Below are positions 33,419 through 46,193 of a stretch of DNA of 64,000 nucleotides, piece after piece. Source of the DNA: Plectrocnemia conspersa. Lineage: Eukaryota; Arthropoda; Insecta; Trichoptera; Polycentropodidae. The translations under genes and the position numbers were made by a program. Numbering within the stretch: the first letter of the stretch is position 1; the number at the start of each line of letters is the position of its first letter. The notes beneath the pieces were generated by a model, which was not told where the DNA came from, made no database searches, and saw nothing but the letters and a program-made list of their open reading frames with translations. Where the stretch lies: the NCBI GenBank assembly GCA_009617715.1, contig VTFK01000398.1:124001-188000 (forward strand). The letters are read 5' to 3'.

Positions 33419-33520
33419 AAAGGAGAAGAATGCAAGAAATTGAAGAAAAAAAAATGTTAAAAAAATGTAATTTTTATTATATATTTTATAATAAAAGTTA
33501 TTAAATAAATATATTGATTT
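33412..33520 (+). terminator. last exon and polyadenylation signals of small gene
   Basis: AATAAA at 33490-33495 and 33504-33509 follow the short last exon. The sequence around 33420-33470 is Lys/Glu-coding in another phase, so an alternative ending of the protein cannot be ruled out. Confidence 0.45.
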
Positions 33521-33539
33521 TAATTTATTTCATATACAC

Positions 33540-36500
33540 AACCTTATGTTTATTTAAAATTTATAAATATCTTACAATTATGTTATCTGTCATAATACAA
33601 TAGTTATACAAAAGCTGATGATACAATAGATTCCGACGCGCGGAATCGCAACTCTTGTATATTACTAAAAGATGACAGTGTGATGAAAACCTGAAAAGTG
33701 ATTCTATGTTATTTTTGAAACCTTACATACATGGGAACGTTAGTTTATACTTATTTTGAACTGAATGTCACCTGCTAATTTATATTTTTATGCTACATCC
33801 GTTTACTAAATAACAGCCAATATTCGATATTCAAAAATACACTTTTATAAATACTTGTTACTACAAGATGTGAAAAAAAGGATCAATACGTTCTTGAAAT
33901 AAATAAAGCAGGATATTTTAAGACAACAAAAGGTAATGTATTTCACCAGGTCAAAATTCTGAGAAAATTTCGACATAAGAGCGCACCCGTGTGTTTTTTT
34001 GCGTGAATGTTTTGTTTTTGATTCAGTCGTCATACATAAGCTTTTGCTCGATGTAAATAGCACATATAAGAAAAAAGTTTACCTTTTTTTTATTACACAG
34101 ATATTATTATATTAAATTAATTACATGTATTATTATATATAATTAAATATATTTTTTCAAAAGTATTTATTTCATATTTAATAAGCCTAGTGCTTGATAA
34201 AAAGTTGCTTGAAAGCCATATATATGTTTATTTTTTTTAATGGAATATTGAATTAGATTTATATAATGCGTTCAGGTAAGTTGTCCAGTTATTTAAGTCA
34301 GATTTATAATAAGAGTTGTATAAAAATAAATATAATTTACAACAAAAATATATTTTTATATCAAAGTTTATCACAAATGAACTATCGGTTTTTATACATA
34401 TATTACATATTAGTTTTGACACACACTTTGACGTAGTTTTGATAAACTGTGCACTGATGAATAAGGTAAATATGATCTTGCCGTTAGATATCTAATGCAA
34501 CTGAGTAAATCTGAATCACTCACTATATAAATACACTTTCTTCATATATCCGTCATTTAAATTTATCACAAATAATAAACACAACTCTCTTTTGATAGAT
34601 ATATTTATGCTAAGACTTTGAACTAATGGTATGCTTAGATATATAACTAATGATGAGATCATATCTAATATAATAATACTAATAAATAATAGTTACTAAT
34701 TAAGTGTTGATTCTATGTATAGTATTATTTATTTATATAAATATTTTAAAGTTTCTAAATTTATCACATCTGAGTAATATATGTTAATGAACTGTTTTGT
34801 TATACATTTTTATTAAAATAAAAACATTTTGAATAAATATTATTCGATCTAAAAAAATTATGTATATCAAATGTATGTAGCTGAGTTGAGTTACCAGCGC
34901 GATACCCATTATATAATGTTTTCCTAGAACAGCATATTTTTTAATAATGCTAGAGGAAGATACTTGTCCATATAAGCTTAAAAAATAAGTTATATTTTAA
35001 TATTAATATAATTTTTAAAGTAGAGCAATAAAATATATAAATGCTAATAAGGTTGAGCATTTATTTCAGTCTTTCATATTTTTCGCATTGGACTGCCACG
35101 ATACAATTATAAAATACGTATATTTTTATTAAAATTTTGCATATTAGAAAGTGCTATTTTATTATTGATTTTTATAAATATCTCATCTAAGTTTGGCAGC
35201 CAGTTTGATCCGCCATATTGTTAAAAAATGGTGCATATCAAAACAAATAAAAAAATTAATAAATATGTTAAAATAGATAAAATAGAGTAAAAATGAAATG
35301 AAAATTTAAAAATATATAGTTTTATTTAAAATATATGGTATATAACTAAGGTGACCATATTTCCCAGGACTACGAGATGCTCCCCGCATAAAAAATAGTT
35401 TTGATCGTCCAAAATTTTTACAGTTTTTCACTTGAAGAATTATTAATTTGTCAAAGAAATATATTTTTTTCAGAACGTACAATTGTCGTGTATAAAAAAA
35501 AAATTAATATTAAAAATATAAATAAAATTATTAACAAAAATTATTTCTCGTGTACAAATAAATCATGTTTATATAAACCTAATAATAGCAGCTAATAAAC
35601 CTGTATAAAGAACAAAATATTAACAAGAAATATTCTCAAAAGTTATTCTCGGTTTCTTTTAATCACAAAAATTTAGTGCAAGCTATAATTTTGTTTTTTA
35701 TAATATTTATTTTCTTCTTTTGCAAAGTTATATAAATTTTTTCAGGACGTACATATTTTAAAAAAAAAGTTTAAAACACATAAAAAATTTAATTTATGTT
35801 ACTAAGAGAAATATGAAAATAAAAACAATATCGAAAATTAAAAGGTATGTATCAGCTTTGTGTAATATTTTCGTACCTTTTTTAATAATTTTGCACACAA
35901 AATTCAATTGCTTTTAAAAACACTATTATGATTTAATTGGTTTTGTATACGATTTTATTATTTTTTATAAATATAAAAATATTTAATGATTCACAATAAT
36001 TAATTAAGGTATGTATCATTAATTGAATTTAAAAATGTAATAAACATGTACTTTTAACAATAATAAGATATTTAGATCGTGCGTATGGGTACGTGTGAGT
36101 GTGTGAGTCTATATTCAATGTCTGTATTATGCAATAATTCAATATTTCAAATATTTATTTGTGTCATATTATTTATAATATACTCAAAAGAGTAGCACAC
36201 AGCTTTATTTTGATTAAATATATCTTTAAATTGTGATAATGTATATTTAAAATAAAATCCCGGCGTTACGTAACCAATGACGAAAATTGAATGCCGCGTG
36301 AAAAAGGTTAAAGAGATGCTATAAATAATAACATACAAATGTTTAAAGTAATTAAATGACTAAAGAGCATAGATTTTTAAAATTGAAAATGATTAATATA
36401 TATATGAATTGTTGTTAAAAAAAAAAGTTAAAAATTAAATCCATAATATTATTTTAATGAATGTTAAAATATTAAATATATGATTTATTATTGAAAACTT

Positions 36501-37105
36501 ATGATTGCGTTTACTAAACGATTTGATATTACATAATATTGATTTGAAAATGCTGAAACTTTGAATGCCAAGACACATTTAAACAAACGGTGCAGCTGAA
36601 ATCTACGGATAATTTTAAATGAACGATAATATTCCCTTTATTTTTGTTTAAAACTGCAAAATCTATTAATATTAAACAACAGTCTAACTTTTTTTCTCAG
36701 TGGTCCACACTTTGGATTCATGGCATTTTTAATTATTTTCTTATCTTCTTTCTGCATAAGTGCAGCTTACTTTATTTTATTTTTCAAAATAATTTACAAA
36801 CAATTTGATAACTTTTTAAATTAAAATAAAAATCGAAATATACTTTATTATTACTAAACTATTTCAAAAATTTTGTGCTAAAAAGCGAGCTTGTGTTTAT
36901 GATAACATGAATATTTTACTTATGTAGGTCAATTTATGTTGTTACTGAACATCAAAAATATACTTTAATAAATGACTTACAGATTTTTCTAATTTAATAT
37001 TAAATAATTAACATGTAAATGAATCGTCCTCCCCACGGCCTTGGACGGTATGAAAATTATCAAAGAGCTCATAATGTATGTCAATACTATATTTATCTAG
37101 ATGGG
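33540..37105. other. 3.5 kb AT-rich desert
   Basis: AT-rich throughout, with short chance frames only (for example 33845-34063, 35401-35595 and 36147-36338). No transposon termini, RNA gene or splice-bounded exon could be supported. Confidence 0.5.
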
Positions 37106-37109
37106 CTTA

Positions 37110-37440
37110 TGAACTTGTTTGATTTGTTCGGTTCTGTCATCAACTCATAGAGTTTGTTTTTACTGACACTATCATATGCTGCTTTGAAGTCCACAAATAC
37201 ATAATAAGTGTCAATATTGAACTTAAATGCTTTTTCTAATATCCGTCTTAATGAGTGATCTGGTTGGTTGTGGAGTGGCCTCGTACAAACTCGCGTTATT
37301 ATTTTCCCATAATTGAGGAGACGTGAGCTAGGAATCTGTCAAAAAGTATATATTACAGTATTTTGTATCCTACGTTTAGGAGTGTAATTTCTAAGTAGTT
37401 CTCACACAGAAGTGTGTCTTTCTTTTTAATTTTATATTTC
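37110..37440 (-). pseudogene. RTE-like LINE reverse transcriptase scrap
   Basis: On the minus strand, starting near 37430, the frames give KKKDTLLCENYLEITLLNVG, equivalent to the K..D...C.NYR.I.LL motif of RTE-like elements. After a frameshift comes LRRILEKAFKFNIDTYYVFV and then DFKAAYDSV, motif A with its catalytic Asp. Motif C is not present. Stops and shifts make it non-functional. It represents a different LINE group from families A, B and C. Confidence 0.65.
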
Positions 37441-38475
37441 AAATTTTATGTCATAGGTAATGTTCAGGAAGTAACTTCTGCTATATAAAACAATAAACGA
37501 CTATTATTGTTTGTATGGATATGGGACACCCAACGTTTTAGCTTATTACTTAATCTGGTATAAGGCGCTTATTTTTCTCCTAATCATAATCTGGCAGGCT
37601 AATTATAAATTTCAGATGGATTACCAGTGAAAGTGGTGTAGCCGAAGTCAAACTAATTGAGAGAGGTTTGTCACGTGACACGTAACTTGCCACCCTTACT
37701 TTGATCCACACTTGATTTAGAAATAATAATGTATTAAGCCTTTCAATGTGTAGCTGTGCTTAATGAATCATAAATATGTTTTGTATGTTTTTCATTTTAA
37801 AATCTTATCAATTTTACAGGGACTATTGTTACATGTTACTGATTCCCAAAAATGATCTGCGCTTTAATTTAACAATAAGGTATAAGGTATACTCCGACCA
37901 TTTTATATCAAAGCCACCTTCATTTAACGTTAAAGTCTGAGGCGTACAGATCGTATTCAATACCTAGGTTTTAGGTTGCATCTTTTTTAATATTTGGTTG
38001 AAAGCCCAATGCGTTACAACGGGGTATATAGTTATTAATTAAAATACAACAGTAATAACTTATTTACATGATATTATCATATTATCATATTATAATCATG
38101 TTAGTCAACAAACAAATGTTTGCCAAATACTTTCTTTTTCGTTATTCTTAAAGTCGGTCATAAAACGCTTGTATATATAAAGTGTTATTTAAAAATCCCT
38201 GTCCTTTTTTACTACCTACTCTAAATACATCTATGAATTTACCTTATTTAAACTACCATTTGTTTTAAAATTTGCAGCGGTTGATAATTATTAAAAAGTA
38301 TTTGTGTTAGTAATTATTTAAAAGTTAATTATTATCAAAGAAACATAAAATTTGACTATTTCTAAGACTATTTTATAAATAAAATAAATAAAAAAAATAA
38401 TATTTATAAATAAATAAAAATAAAAATTTTGCATTCACAAATATATTTTAGAGGTGAAATTAAAATCAACCGAAT
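37441..38475. other. mostly unassigned, one SINE/LINE C tail-like fragment
   Basis: A short segment at about 37995-38022 contains cccaatgcgttacaacgg, the same sequence as in the SINE 3' hairpin (ccaatgcgttacaacgg at 29301-29317). It is probably a scrap of the same tail. The rest is AT-rich with no gene. Confidence 0.4.
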
Positions 38476-38479
38476 TAAA

Positions 38480-39178
38480 ACAGAAGCAATTGTTTTCATA
38501 AAACGTGGACAAACTTTACCACCACCTCTCCTAAACAAAGAGTGCAATAATGTCAAATGAAACATGGGTTTACACCTGGACTTCCAGCTCAAATTTAATA
38601 AACATATTATAGAACTCGCCATTACGACTTTAAGCGCGCTAACTATAAAAAATATTTTTTTTATCTTTAATTAAATAACTAGACCCATATTAAAATATGG
38701 CTGTTCGGTGTTAAGTAACATCAGTAATACTATTTTTTATATATTACAAGTCATTCAAAACAAAGCTTTAAAATTAATATATTATTTTTTTTATACTAAT
38801 CTTTAAAAAATGCATACTAATTTTAAATACCAACAATTAAAGAATACTTACATTTTCATAACAGAAAATATTATAAAATATCTTGCAAAATCACATTAAC
38901 CCACTTATCTCTTATATCGGTGACTACGATAAAAACAATATTAAATTTGTATACAATCACAAAATTCCAAAGCACGTATACATTTTTTATTCGCTTTAAT
39001 TGTAAAGGGTTTTATATTTTTTCCCATTAAATTATAACCACAAACATTTTGTAACATATTTCTATTTTTTTATTGAATTTAGATAATAACTAATTGTAAA
39101 CATAATAATGGTTATAAACCCGTTACATGTACATATACTATTATATATATATAATTAGTATGTTGCATTAAAAAAATA
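38480..39178 (+). pseudogene. jockey-like LINE remnant (family B, second copy)
   Basis: The plus strand follows the post-RT part and 3' end of the copy at 46149-48175. It has GLHLDFQLKFNKHIIELA, then TRPILKYGC, ILQVIQNKALKLIYY, a TYIFITENIIKYL block and a ...SKARIHFLF ending. The 3' untranslated part has taatggttataaacccgtta, and the end is an A-rich run at about 39170. It has many stops and no function. Confidence 0.75.
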
Positions 39179-41935
39179 AGAAACGTTGGTAGGTATTCTT
39201 TTTAAACTCGTCGGTATTTGTATTATTTTTTTTTTTATAGAAATAAAAATACAATATTGCTTAATTTTAATTTATGTAGTACATTGAAATTAAGCATTAA
39301 ACAAATATTGCAAAACGGGAGTTTTAGAGAGGAACCTTACTAAAAATTTATAGGCAATCATAAAACAACAATTAAGAAAAAATACATATGATGGAAGTGT
39401 GGAAAGAGGAGATCGATCTTAAAATAATTGAAAATCTGTATTTATTGACGCTAGTAAGAATACAAGATTTTATTAAAAATAAAGGTGAAATTACGTCACA
39501 ATATTTTTATGTGTTATGTTATAAGTGTGATGTTTACAAGCTTCTAATATTTAAATGTCCTCAATATCGCTTTCTATAAATAGAACCAAAAAAAAGGGTC
39601 GTGCACACGTGTTCGAGGCAAGCCATTATGAATTTGCTTGGATGACGGTAAAGTGCACCTTTCCCAGAATTGACGAAATTATTCATTCCCAATTTTACAA
39701 TACCAAACATATTAACATATTTTTTAAGGTCAATTCATTATTGTAAGATTATAAAGAAATGTTAACATTTAAAAGTAGTCGTATATGTGTAAATACATTT
39801 ATTATATTTATTAGACCAATCAAACCACTTTGTTACAAACACTAAATAACTTTTATTATTTAAATCAATAGTTCAGAGCATAGCATTTTGCTGTTTGATC
39901 AACTAAACCAATTAATTATTGAATTCAATATCATCCACCATTATATAGAGAGAGACTTGAATCTCGAAAGTTGAACGGTAAGCTTAGCCTCAGGAGGTAT
40001 TCATTAAACTCTGGAACCATATTTAATTTCTAGGTGAGCAACGTCAATGCGTCACTAATTAAATCCAAGTACGTTTCCCAGTTGCGATAATCTTTACGGT
40101 CAGGATACTAGCTCTGCGGGTCTGCTTCTGTAATTAGATTATCTTTACAGATCGGGAATAATTATTGTATAAGACACGTCTGAAGGGGAGCCTAGTTTTG
40201 CTATAGTACGAATTAAGGCAACAATAAATTCTTCGAGTGCTCCCCACCCCGCATCTCTCTTTCTGGCATTCCCGTCAACTATTCAACTGATTAGAATCAT
40301 GTCCGCCGAAGACAATGAGACCAGTGTTCCAAATTTTGCACAAAGATAATAATAATAATAATGATGTTTTGGTTCAGCCTTTCAGTTAAGGCTGATCCCT
40401 TAACGCTCGACAAACGCTTAAGCCATACATACGTATTATACGTACACACAATGCAAGGGTGAAATGAAAAGCTCGTAGCCTACATATAAATGTAATATGA
40501 ATATAAACTAAAACCATTGACCATTGCTATCAATTGTTGTATCCTGAATCAAATTTAAATCACATTTTTTTTAACAACAATCCAATTTGCTTTAAACTTA
40601 TAAATATATTATTATATATTTCTTCAATGGTTTTGCTTATTGCTATACAATATCAACGTAAGTTTTTAAGGATTAAATAATGTATTCTCGGATAGAAAAT
40701 GTACATTATCGTTTAATCATACAACAAGAAATAAATACTTGAATTAATTGCTGTACAAACAATTTAATGAAAAATAAAGTGTTATTAGTTTCACTAAAAA
40801 ATCAATTTTGAATACTTAACCAATAAATCAGTTACACTAATTGAAGAAGAAAGGATTTTGATTAAATAAGATCTCCTCCAAGGTATACTTTATCTTCTTA
40901 TTTATTTTCAAAATATTTATCTAATAAGTAAGATTTCAAGATATGGCTAGTTAACAAGGATTTTTTAAATTTATGAATGCCAAACCCTGTCAGATTTACA
41001 TTTCCTATATTGCCTTTTCTCTTATGTTCATCATCTTATGCACCTGTTCTATAGTCAAGTGATTCTGACAGAACCTTAACTTGTGTTCAGGAAAAATATA
41101 AATAAGCAAAAAATATATTAAATAAATAGTGCAAAAATAAAAGTGTATAGGTAGTGTATAACAAAATATAAAAAAACATAACATTTAATAAGATACTAGC
41201 AACAACGTGCGGTTATTATATAACGTTGCAATAACAAGTGTTAAAATGCACATATATGTAAGTATAAATACAGCTAAAGGACAAGTAGATATAAAACGTT
41301 CGCCATTGCTGCGCCCCATAAGAATTATATGTATTTGAAATGTGTTTCGGTTTACGATTATATCGATTAACAATATAGCTTCACAAATTGAGTTCATACA
41401 CATATATACGTATGTATGTATGTATGTATTGTAGTAGTACGCATACATGTACATACAAGGATAAGAACCCTTGACGAAAACCCCTTAAACTAATAACGTA
41501 AGAATCACTTTCAAAATCTTAATCAAAACTAACGTGTGCACTTCGGCAAGAGATTCAATGTATGTATAGTCTTATGTAATAATATATTCCTATGTAATTA
41601 TATTAATTAGGATGTAGATAATAATGAAATATTATATATTTTTATAATCTAATCATATACATTTTCATCACTATATTTATTTACAAATTAAAATAAAAAT
41701 AATGATACAAATAAATAAATTTTAGTGTATTACTTGTGCAAACAACTTTATTGCAAAACATTAATTTGAAGACAACTTATAAATATAATATAATACAAAC
41801 ATATATGTCTAAAATCTATTTCTAAAACTTCAAACAAAAATTGTAAGGACATATTATGTTAAGGAAAAGAAACACGTATTATTTTTTTTTTTTTTTTTTG
41901 TTAAAACATTTATATTGCTTTCTATTTGCATAAAA
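39179..41935. other. AT-rich stretch with minor features
   Basis: No supported gene. The GC-richer patch at 39940-40460 contains a 16-codon ATG frame (40299-40349, MSAEDNETSVPNFAQR), a short (taa)n run and a perfect hairpin at 40374-40395. A TATG microsatellite lies at 41410-41430 and a T tract at about 41884-41899. Confidence 0.4.
40374..40395. other. perfect 8-bp hairpin
   Basis: TCAGCCTT (40374-40381) pairs with AAGGCTGA (40388-40395) around the loop TCAGTT. It is too short for a microRNA precursor on its own. Confidence 0.4.
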
Positions 41936-41939
41936 ATGA

Positions 41940-43375
41940 ATTTGATGTACCCTTTTTATAGAGTTGTATATTATATGAAGCTGCTAATATATTGATCTTC
42001 TGATGCTGGCAATGTATTACATTTCATACATATATTTGTTTGTTTCTCGTTATTCATGTACCAAACTTTTCAAACTTTTTTTAATAAACATCTAAAATAA
42101 TCTTAAGCAATCTCACTCATGGCTTCTTTGCTGCATAAACTAATCAAAGTTTGAAACGCGCTGCCTTTTTAGTTAAGATGCATACTGACTTCATTCTAAG
42201 ACAAAAAAACGACATTTTCTGTAAATTTTCATTACGAAAAGAAATTTCGCTTATTTTTAAATGTATATATATACACTGTAGTCGAAATGATTTTACCGCA
42301 GTGTAAGTATAATATGAGCCCTGTTTTTATTTGTAGTTTTAAGTTAAATTCGCTTAGTAATCTCATGATAGCTTTAGCAAAAGCTTATTTTTTAAACCAT
42401 TATGTATTCGCTAATAGTAGATGAGGGCAGGTTTTTCCGTTAAGAAAAATTTCAATCACTCTTGAGTTAAAATATCTCGATAAATGAAACTGCTGTATGG
42501 TAGTGAAAGTCTGGATATTTTACTTCAGTTTGGATTAAGTCTATGATAATGAATAAAGTTCACTGCTGACACAATTGGTTCAATAACACACGATAGATTG
42601 AGATATTTTTCACATAGTAATTGCTAGTAAAAATTACAATGTACAATCAGAATATTTAATAACCTTGAATTTTCACAATCGGTATATTTTTTTCAATTAG
42701 GCCTTAATCTGTTTTGCACATAGTTTTACCACCATCAGATTCAGCATATTTTAGTTCTTTGCTTCAGATTATACTTTGTTAAACTGTTCTCAAATTCATT
42801 AAAAATATTTTTATCTGTAATTTTTCTATGCGGACTATAAATTTAATTTATTGATACATGGCTTTTTTGGCTCGTTCATTGACTGTATTTACAGACTTGT
42901 TTTATTATTTTACTTTTTGCCAAAAACATGTGTTTTGATAAAAAAAACTACACTTTTCTAATAGTAGCTTTTCTGCTAGTTGTCAATATCGTATCAAGTG
43001 CTTGGTCTGTTAATGACAACATCTATGTTATCTAATTTGATTACAAAATACACTAGTACTAAAGTCTACTAGTCCCATTTTTATAGCTTTGAAAGTGACA
43101 TGATGAATATCACAGGTAATGAAATTAGAAGAAAATATTGCAGAAAATGGTAAACAGAAAACTGAAGATGTTGGCGAATTATAACCGTGTAATATCACAT
43201 TAGAGTACCACATACAGTCAGAATTTTTAAACATGACCACTGACCATTCCGTTATATGGCATGCTTTTAAATTTTAAGGGGTTTGAAAATGTTAAATCAA
43301 CTTTCAGCTCGCGAGCCAAAGTAAAATAGGCAACGAGCCTGATTTGGCCCGCGGGCCGTAGTTTGCCGACCCTTG
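41940..43375 (-). mobile_element. decayed hAT element, GTF2IRD2-like transposase
   Basis: The end at 43375 reads, on the minus strand, CAAGGGTCGGCAAACTACGG followed by CCCGCGGGCC, the well-known hAT terminus of this group. Reading inward, fragments of the transposase can be recognised: NEFENSLTKYNLKQRTKIC, ESDGGKTMC, a YPDFHYHTAV piece (near 42510) and LLSEFNLKLQIKTGLI. The same order is known in GTF2IRD2/FAM200-type hAT proteins. Frameshifts and stops are many. The other terminus was not found, so the low-coordinate border is approximate. Confidence 0.65.
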
Positions 43376-43385
43376 CTCTATTGTA

Positions 43386-44084
43386 ATCCATAGGGGTCGC
43401 CACAGACGTGCAGTCATACAACTCAAAAGGCTTTTTAGTGCAATATTGGCATTATGATAATTAACTGTGAGTCTGTTCCTATATTTGTTTTTAGCCTACT
43501 GTATATGTATAATGTAAACCGCTTTATTAGTTATAATTTTATCTGGGTTATTACAAATTTAAAAATAATTCATCTTATTTGAATATTTATTTTAGTAAAT
43601 GTTTTTTTTTAATATTTATCTCAATTAATACGGGTAATATTTAAAGTATTATACTAATAATAATTGATAATATCAATAAGACTTAATATTCAGTGCAGTA
43701 CCACATTAAACGCGAGACGAATATGCAATTAGACTGAATTCATACAACATATTATTACACAAACATCGCTTTTACCGCCAAGCCGTCACAACTAACTAAT
43801 CATCCGATTGTGCTTTAATTCAAGTACATAGCATTGTCGCATAGTAAAGTAATTAAAGGTACAGTCAACCAAATATGACAGCACATATATTATTTTTAAA
43901 TACTAAATAATTTATTGTTTTTTTATATGCAAAATCGTAATTTAACGTAATGAATATTACTAATTTTACAGATTTTTCTGCTTTTTTTAAAATAAATAAT
44001 TTGAACATTTATAAAAGTTAGACGAAACTATTTTGTATTTAGCCTTATTTATAATGTTAAAAATACATTTGTGAGTCAATTTGA
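43386..44084. other. AT-rich stretch, nothing recognised
   Basis: No gene or repeat could be supported between the hAT relic and the second SINE. Confidence 0.45.
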
Positions 44085-44275
44085 TATAATGAATAAGTAT
44101 AAACCACCAGACTGAAAGTCTGCGAATCGGTGACATATTGTATAATAGTATTTATATCCATTAAATGTCACTGCAACTATGGCCAGTTTATTTTTAGTAA
44201 AAGCGCTGCCGGGACCCGAACCAGTAACCTTAACGTTACTAGTCTGAGACGTTACGGACCACTCTATTCCGTCCT
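44085..44275 (-). mobile_element. tRNA-derived SINE, copy 2, 3'-truncated
   Basis: The minus strand has the same head (GACTAGTAAC, B box GGTTCGGGTCC at 44212-44222) and body as 29278-29615. The body includes the hairpin CAGACT/AGTCTG (44108-44122) and the following gaatcggtgacat. It ends near a shared gtcaat segment; the 3' hairpin is absent. The head from 44275 inward includes tagagtggtcc, a possible A box. Confidence 0.65.
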
Positions 44276-44279
44276 TAAT

Positions 44280-45185
44280 ATAATATAATAATCACTGTTT
44301 TAGGTCTCCCAGATTAATTTAAAAACACTAGAATTTATATGCGATTTAACCTAAATGTTTTTAGATGTGAGTCATTGACTTGAGACATTTTTAGTTCTAG
44401 TATAAATATTTAAATAAATACTATCGTAACAAAAAAAAATATTACAAAACATTACGATGGCCAAAAAAATTTTACATTATAATATTACATTAATCCAAAC
44501 GACAATTTATAACTTATGAAATGTCAATAGCAACGCGTTTGGACAAAAGCTCTGATAATTATAAGATCATATTTAATACCACAATTGCAACAATTCGCCC
44601 ATTAACCGCATTTTTGTGCATAAAGGATGCAATAGACAATGCATAAAATAGCGTAAAAACCGCTATTGTAATCTACTACTTGCATTAACAATTCACAAAG
44701 TTCATCCTGTATTTATGCTTCAAGACATTAACACATTTTTTGTCGAATATGTAAGCAATGCAATTGACCAACCAATTTCTGCATCTCTGATGCGACAGAC
44801 ACGGTTTAAATTAAGAATATAAAATATTTGTCAATTTGTCACATCGGCAGACGATCAAACGACTCGAGGCGAGAAGGTTAGAGGTTGTCTTTAAGCAGTT
44901 TAAATAAAATCTTAGCGACATACAAAAACTCAATGAATCGTAATCCAACACTCTGAAAGAAAAAGCCCTGGGATAGAAGAAATACAAGAATTTATATGAA
45001 CATTTCGATTAAAGTATCAAGTTAATAATATGTATTACATTTAAAAGTAATTTCAAAATCAGATTTCAATATATATTTGTATCTTGTCACACAATAGTAT
45101 TATTTTTATGCTTAACAGCTGCCACTGTAAAAAATCGCTACTTAGGCGACTCGTTACCAATTTCGACTTCATTAAAACCTAATTA
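44280..45185. other. AT-rich stretch, nothing recognised
   Basis: No gene. Slightly GC-richer pieces near 44840-44890 carry no recognisable feature. Confidence 0.45.
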
Positions 45186-45189
45186 ACCA

Positions 45190-45575
45190 GTTTCTAGTTT
45201 GGCTAACTGCTCTCAAACCACCCTATGCTTGTGCCGATATACGTTTATAAAATATTTTCGTTTCCCCTCACACTCTGGCAGCTTCCGGGTACGTAGTTTT
45301 GTTACTGGAGATTTCATTGCGCAGGGGATGAAATGTAAGTACATTGACGCACTTTGTGGGCGACCGTGCGAGGAATACAAATGACTGAAAGCTTTCCGCC
45401 CTTCCCCGTGTTCCACGGAATATTAAAGGGGAATCCAATAACGTCGAACGACGACAATAAAACGGCGTCGAATTTGACGACGACCCGACACATATTTGTA
45501 CCCCGGAATGAACTCAAAGCCTCGCCGTCGTCGAATAATACGATATGAAAGCTCTCCACCAGGGTGGCTATATTT
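45190..45575. other. GC-richer island with exon-like and CG-rich parts
   Basis: Open frames exist on both strands (plus 45199-45384 and 45354-45548; minus 45673-45314). The right half is rich in cgacgacg-type triplets. No domain is recognised. A splice-bounded block inside is listed separately. It may be part of a host gene or conserved non-coding DNA. Confidence 0.35.
45282..45334 (+). other. candidate 53-nt exon
   Basis: A strong acceptor (ttttcgtttcccctcacactctggcag, here described in parts: pyrimidine tract from 45256, cag ending at 45281) is followed after 53 bases by gtaagt, a consensus donor at 45335. Only one frame is open, FRVRSFVTGDFIAQGMK, entering after two bases of a codon and leaving after one. 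The entry phase fits the phase-2 donor of the small gene at 33348 and one reading of the 13787-13825 block, but that connection is only inference. No family is recognised. Confidence 0.35.
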
Positions 45576-46135
45576 CGCCTATCGTCAGTATGTGTAAAGT
45601 TTCTTAAATGTAATATGTGCAAGGACTTAAATATTTGTTGTTTATCAATAAAACAAATTATTACATTATACAAACATCATATGCATAATTATTTAAATAA
45701 ACAGCATGATACAATAAATACAAACACACTACTAACTTTAGCTTGATTTATATTTTATATTATAATTTAAACCTTTTAAATGAATAAATAAATAAAAGCA
45801 TAATTTAGAGCGCAAATAATTGACTTACTTTTAATATATCGCATAATTGACTTTCAATGTCAAGTGAAAGAATTTTAATTTGCCGTAAAACTGTAGAAGC
45901 CGAATGGGTAAGACAGAAAAATGGATACTTGGCATTTAGCAATTCTGTTCGAAGTGACATATGATAGTTTGAGCATACGAGATTCACTTTTAGTAAAATT
46001 ATTACTAATTAGAATAGATTCCTGTTGCTTCAAAAATCGGTGTTTTCGTTTGCCAATCTAGGATGAAATAGTAGCAATTGTTTTTTAAATACCGAAGGCT
46101 TTGTCGAATTATTTGAGAACTTTTGATGACAGTTC
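45576..46135. other. AT-rich stretch, nothing recognised
   Basis: Short frames only; no gene or repeat could be supported. Confidence 0.45.
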
Positions 46136-46148
46136 ATTACGTATGATG
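46136..46148. repeat. 13-bp target duplication, left
   Basis: attacgtatgatg, repeated exactly at 48176-48188 after the poly(A) tail of the LINE B insertion. Confidence 0.92.
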
Positions 46149-46193
46149 CGTAAACTAAAAGCTTTGAAACCGGGAGATAATTCCATATAAAGA

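Noticed and set aside
40299..40349. 16-residue ATG frame MSAEDNETSVPNFAQR as a first coding exon
   Set aside because: It ends in a stop inside a taa repeat and no donor follows; nothing else supports a gene here.
41950..43400. An intact host gene related to GTF2IRD2
   Set aside because: Only collinear fragments with many stops remain, and a hAT terminus sits at the 5' border, so it is a transposon relic.
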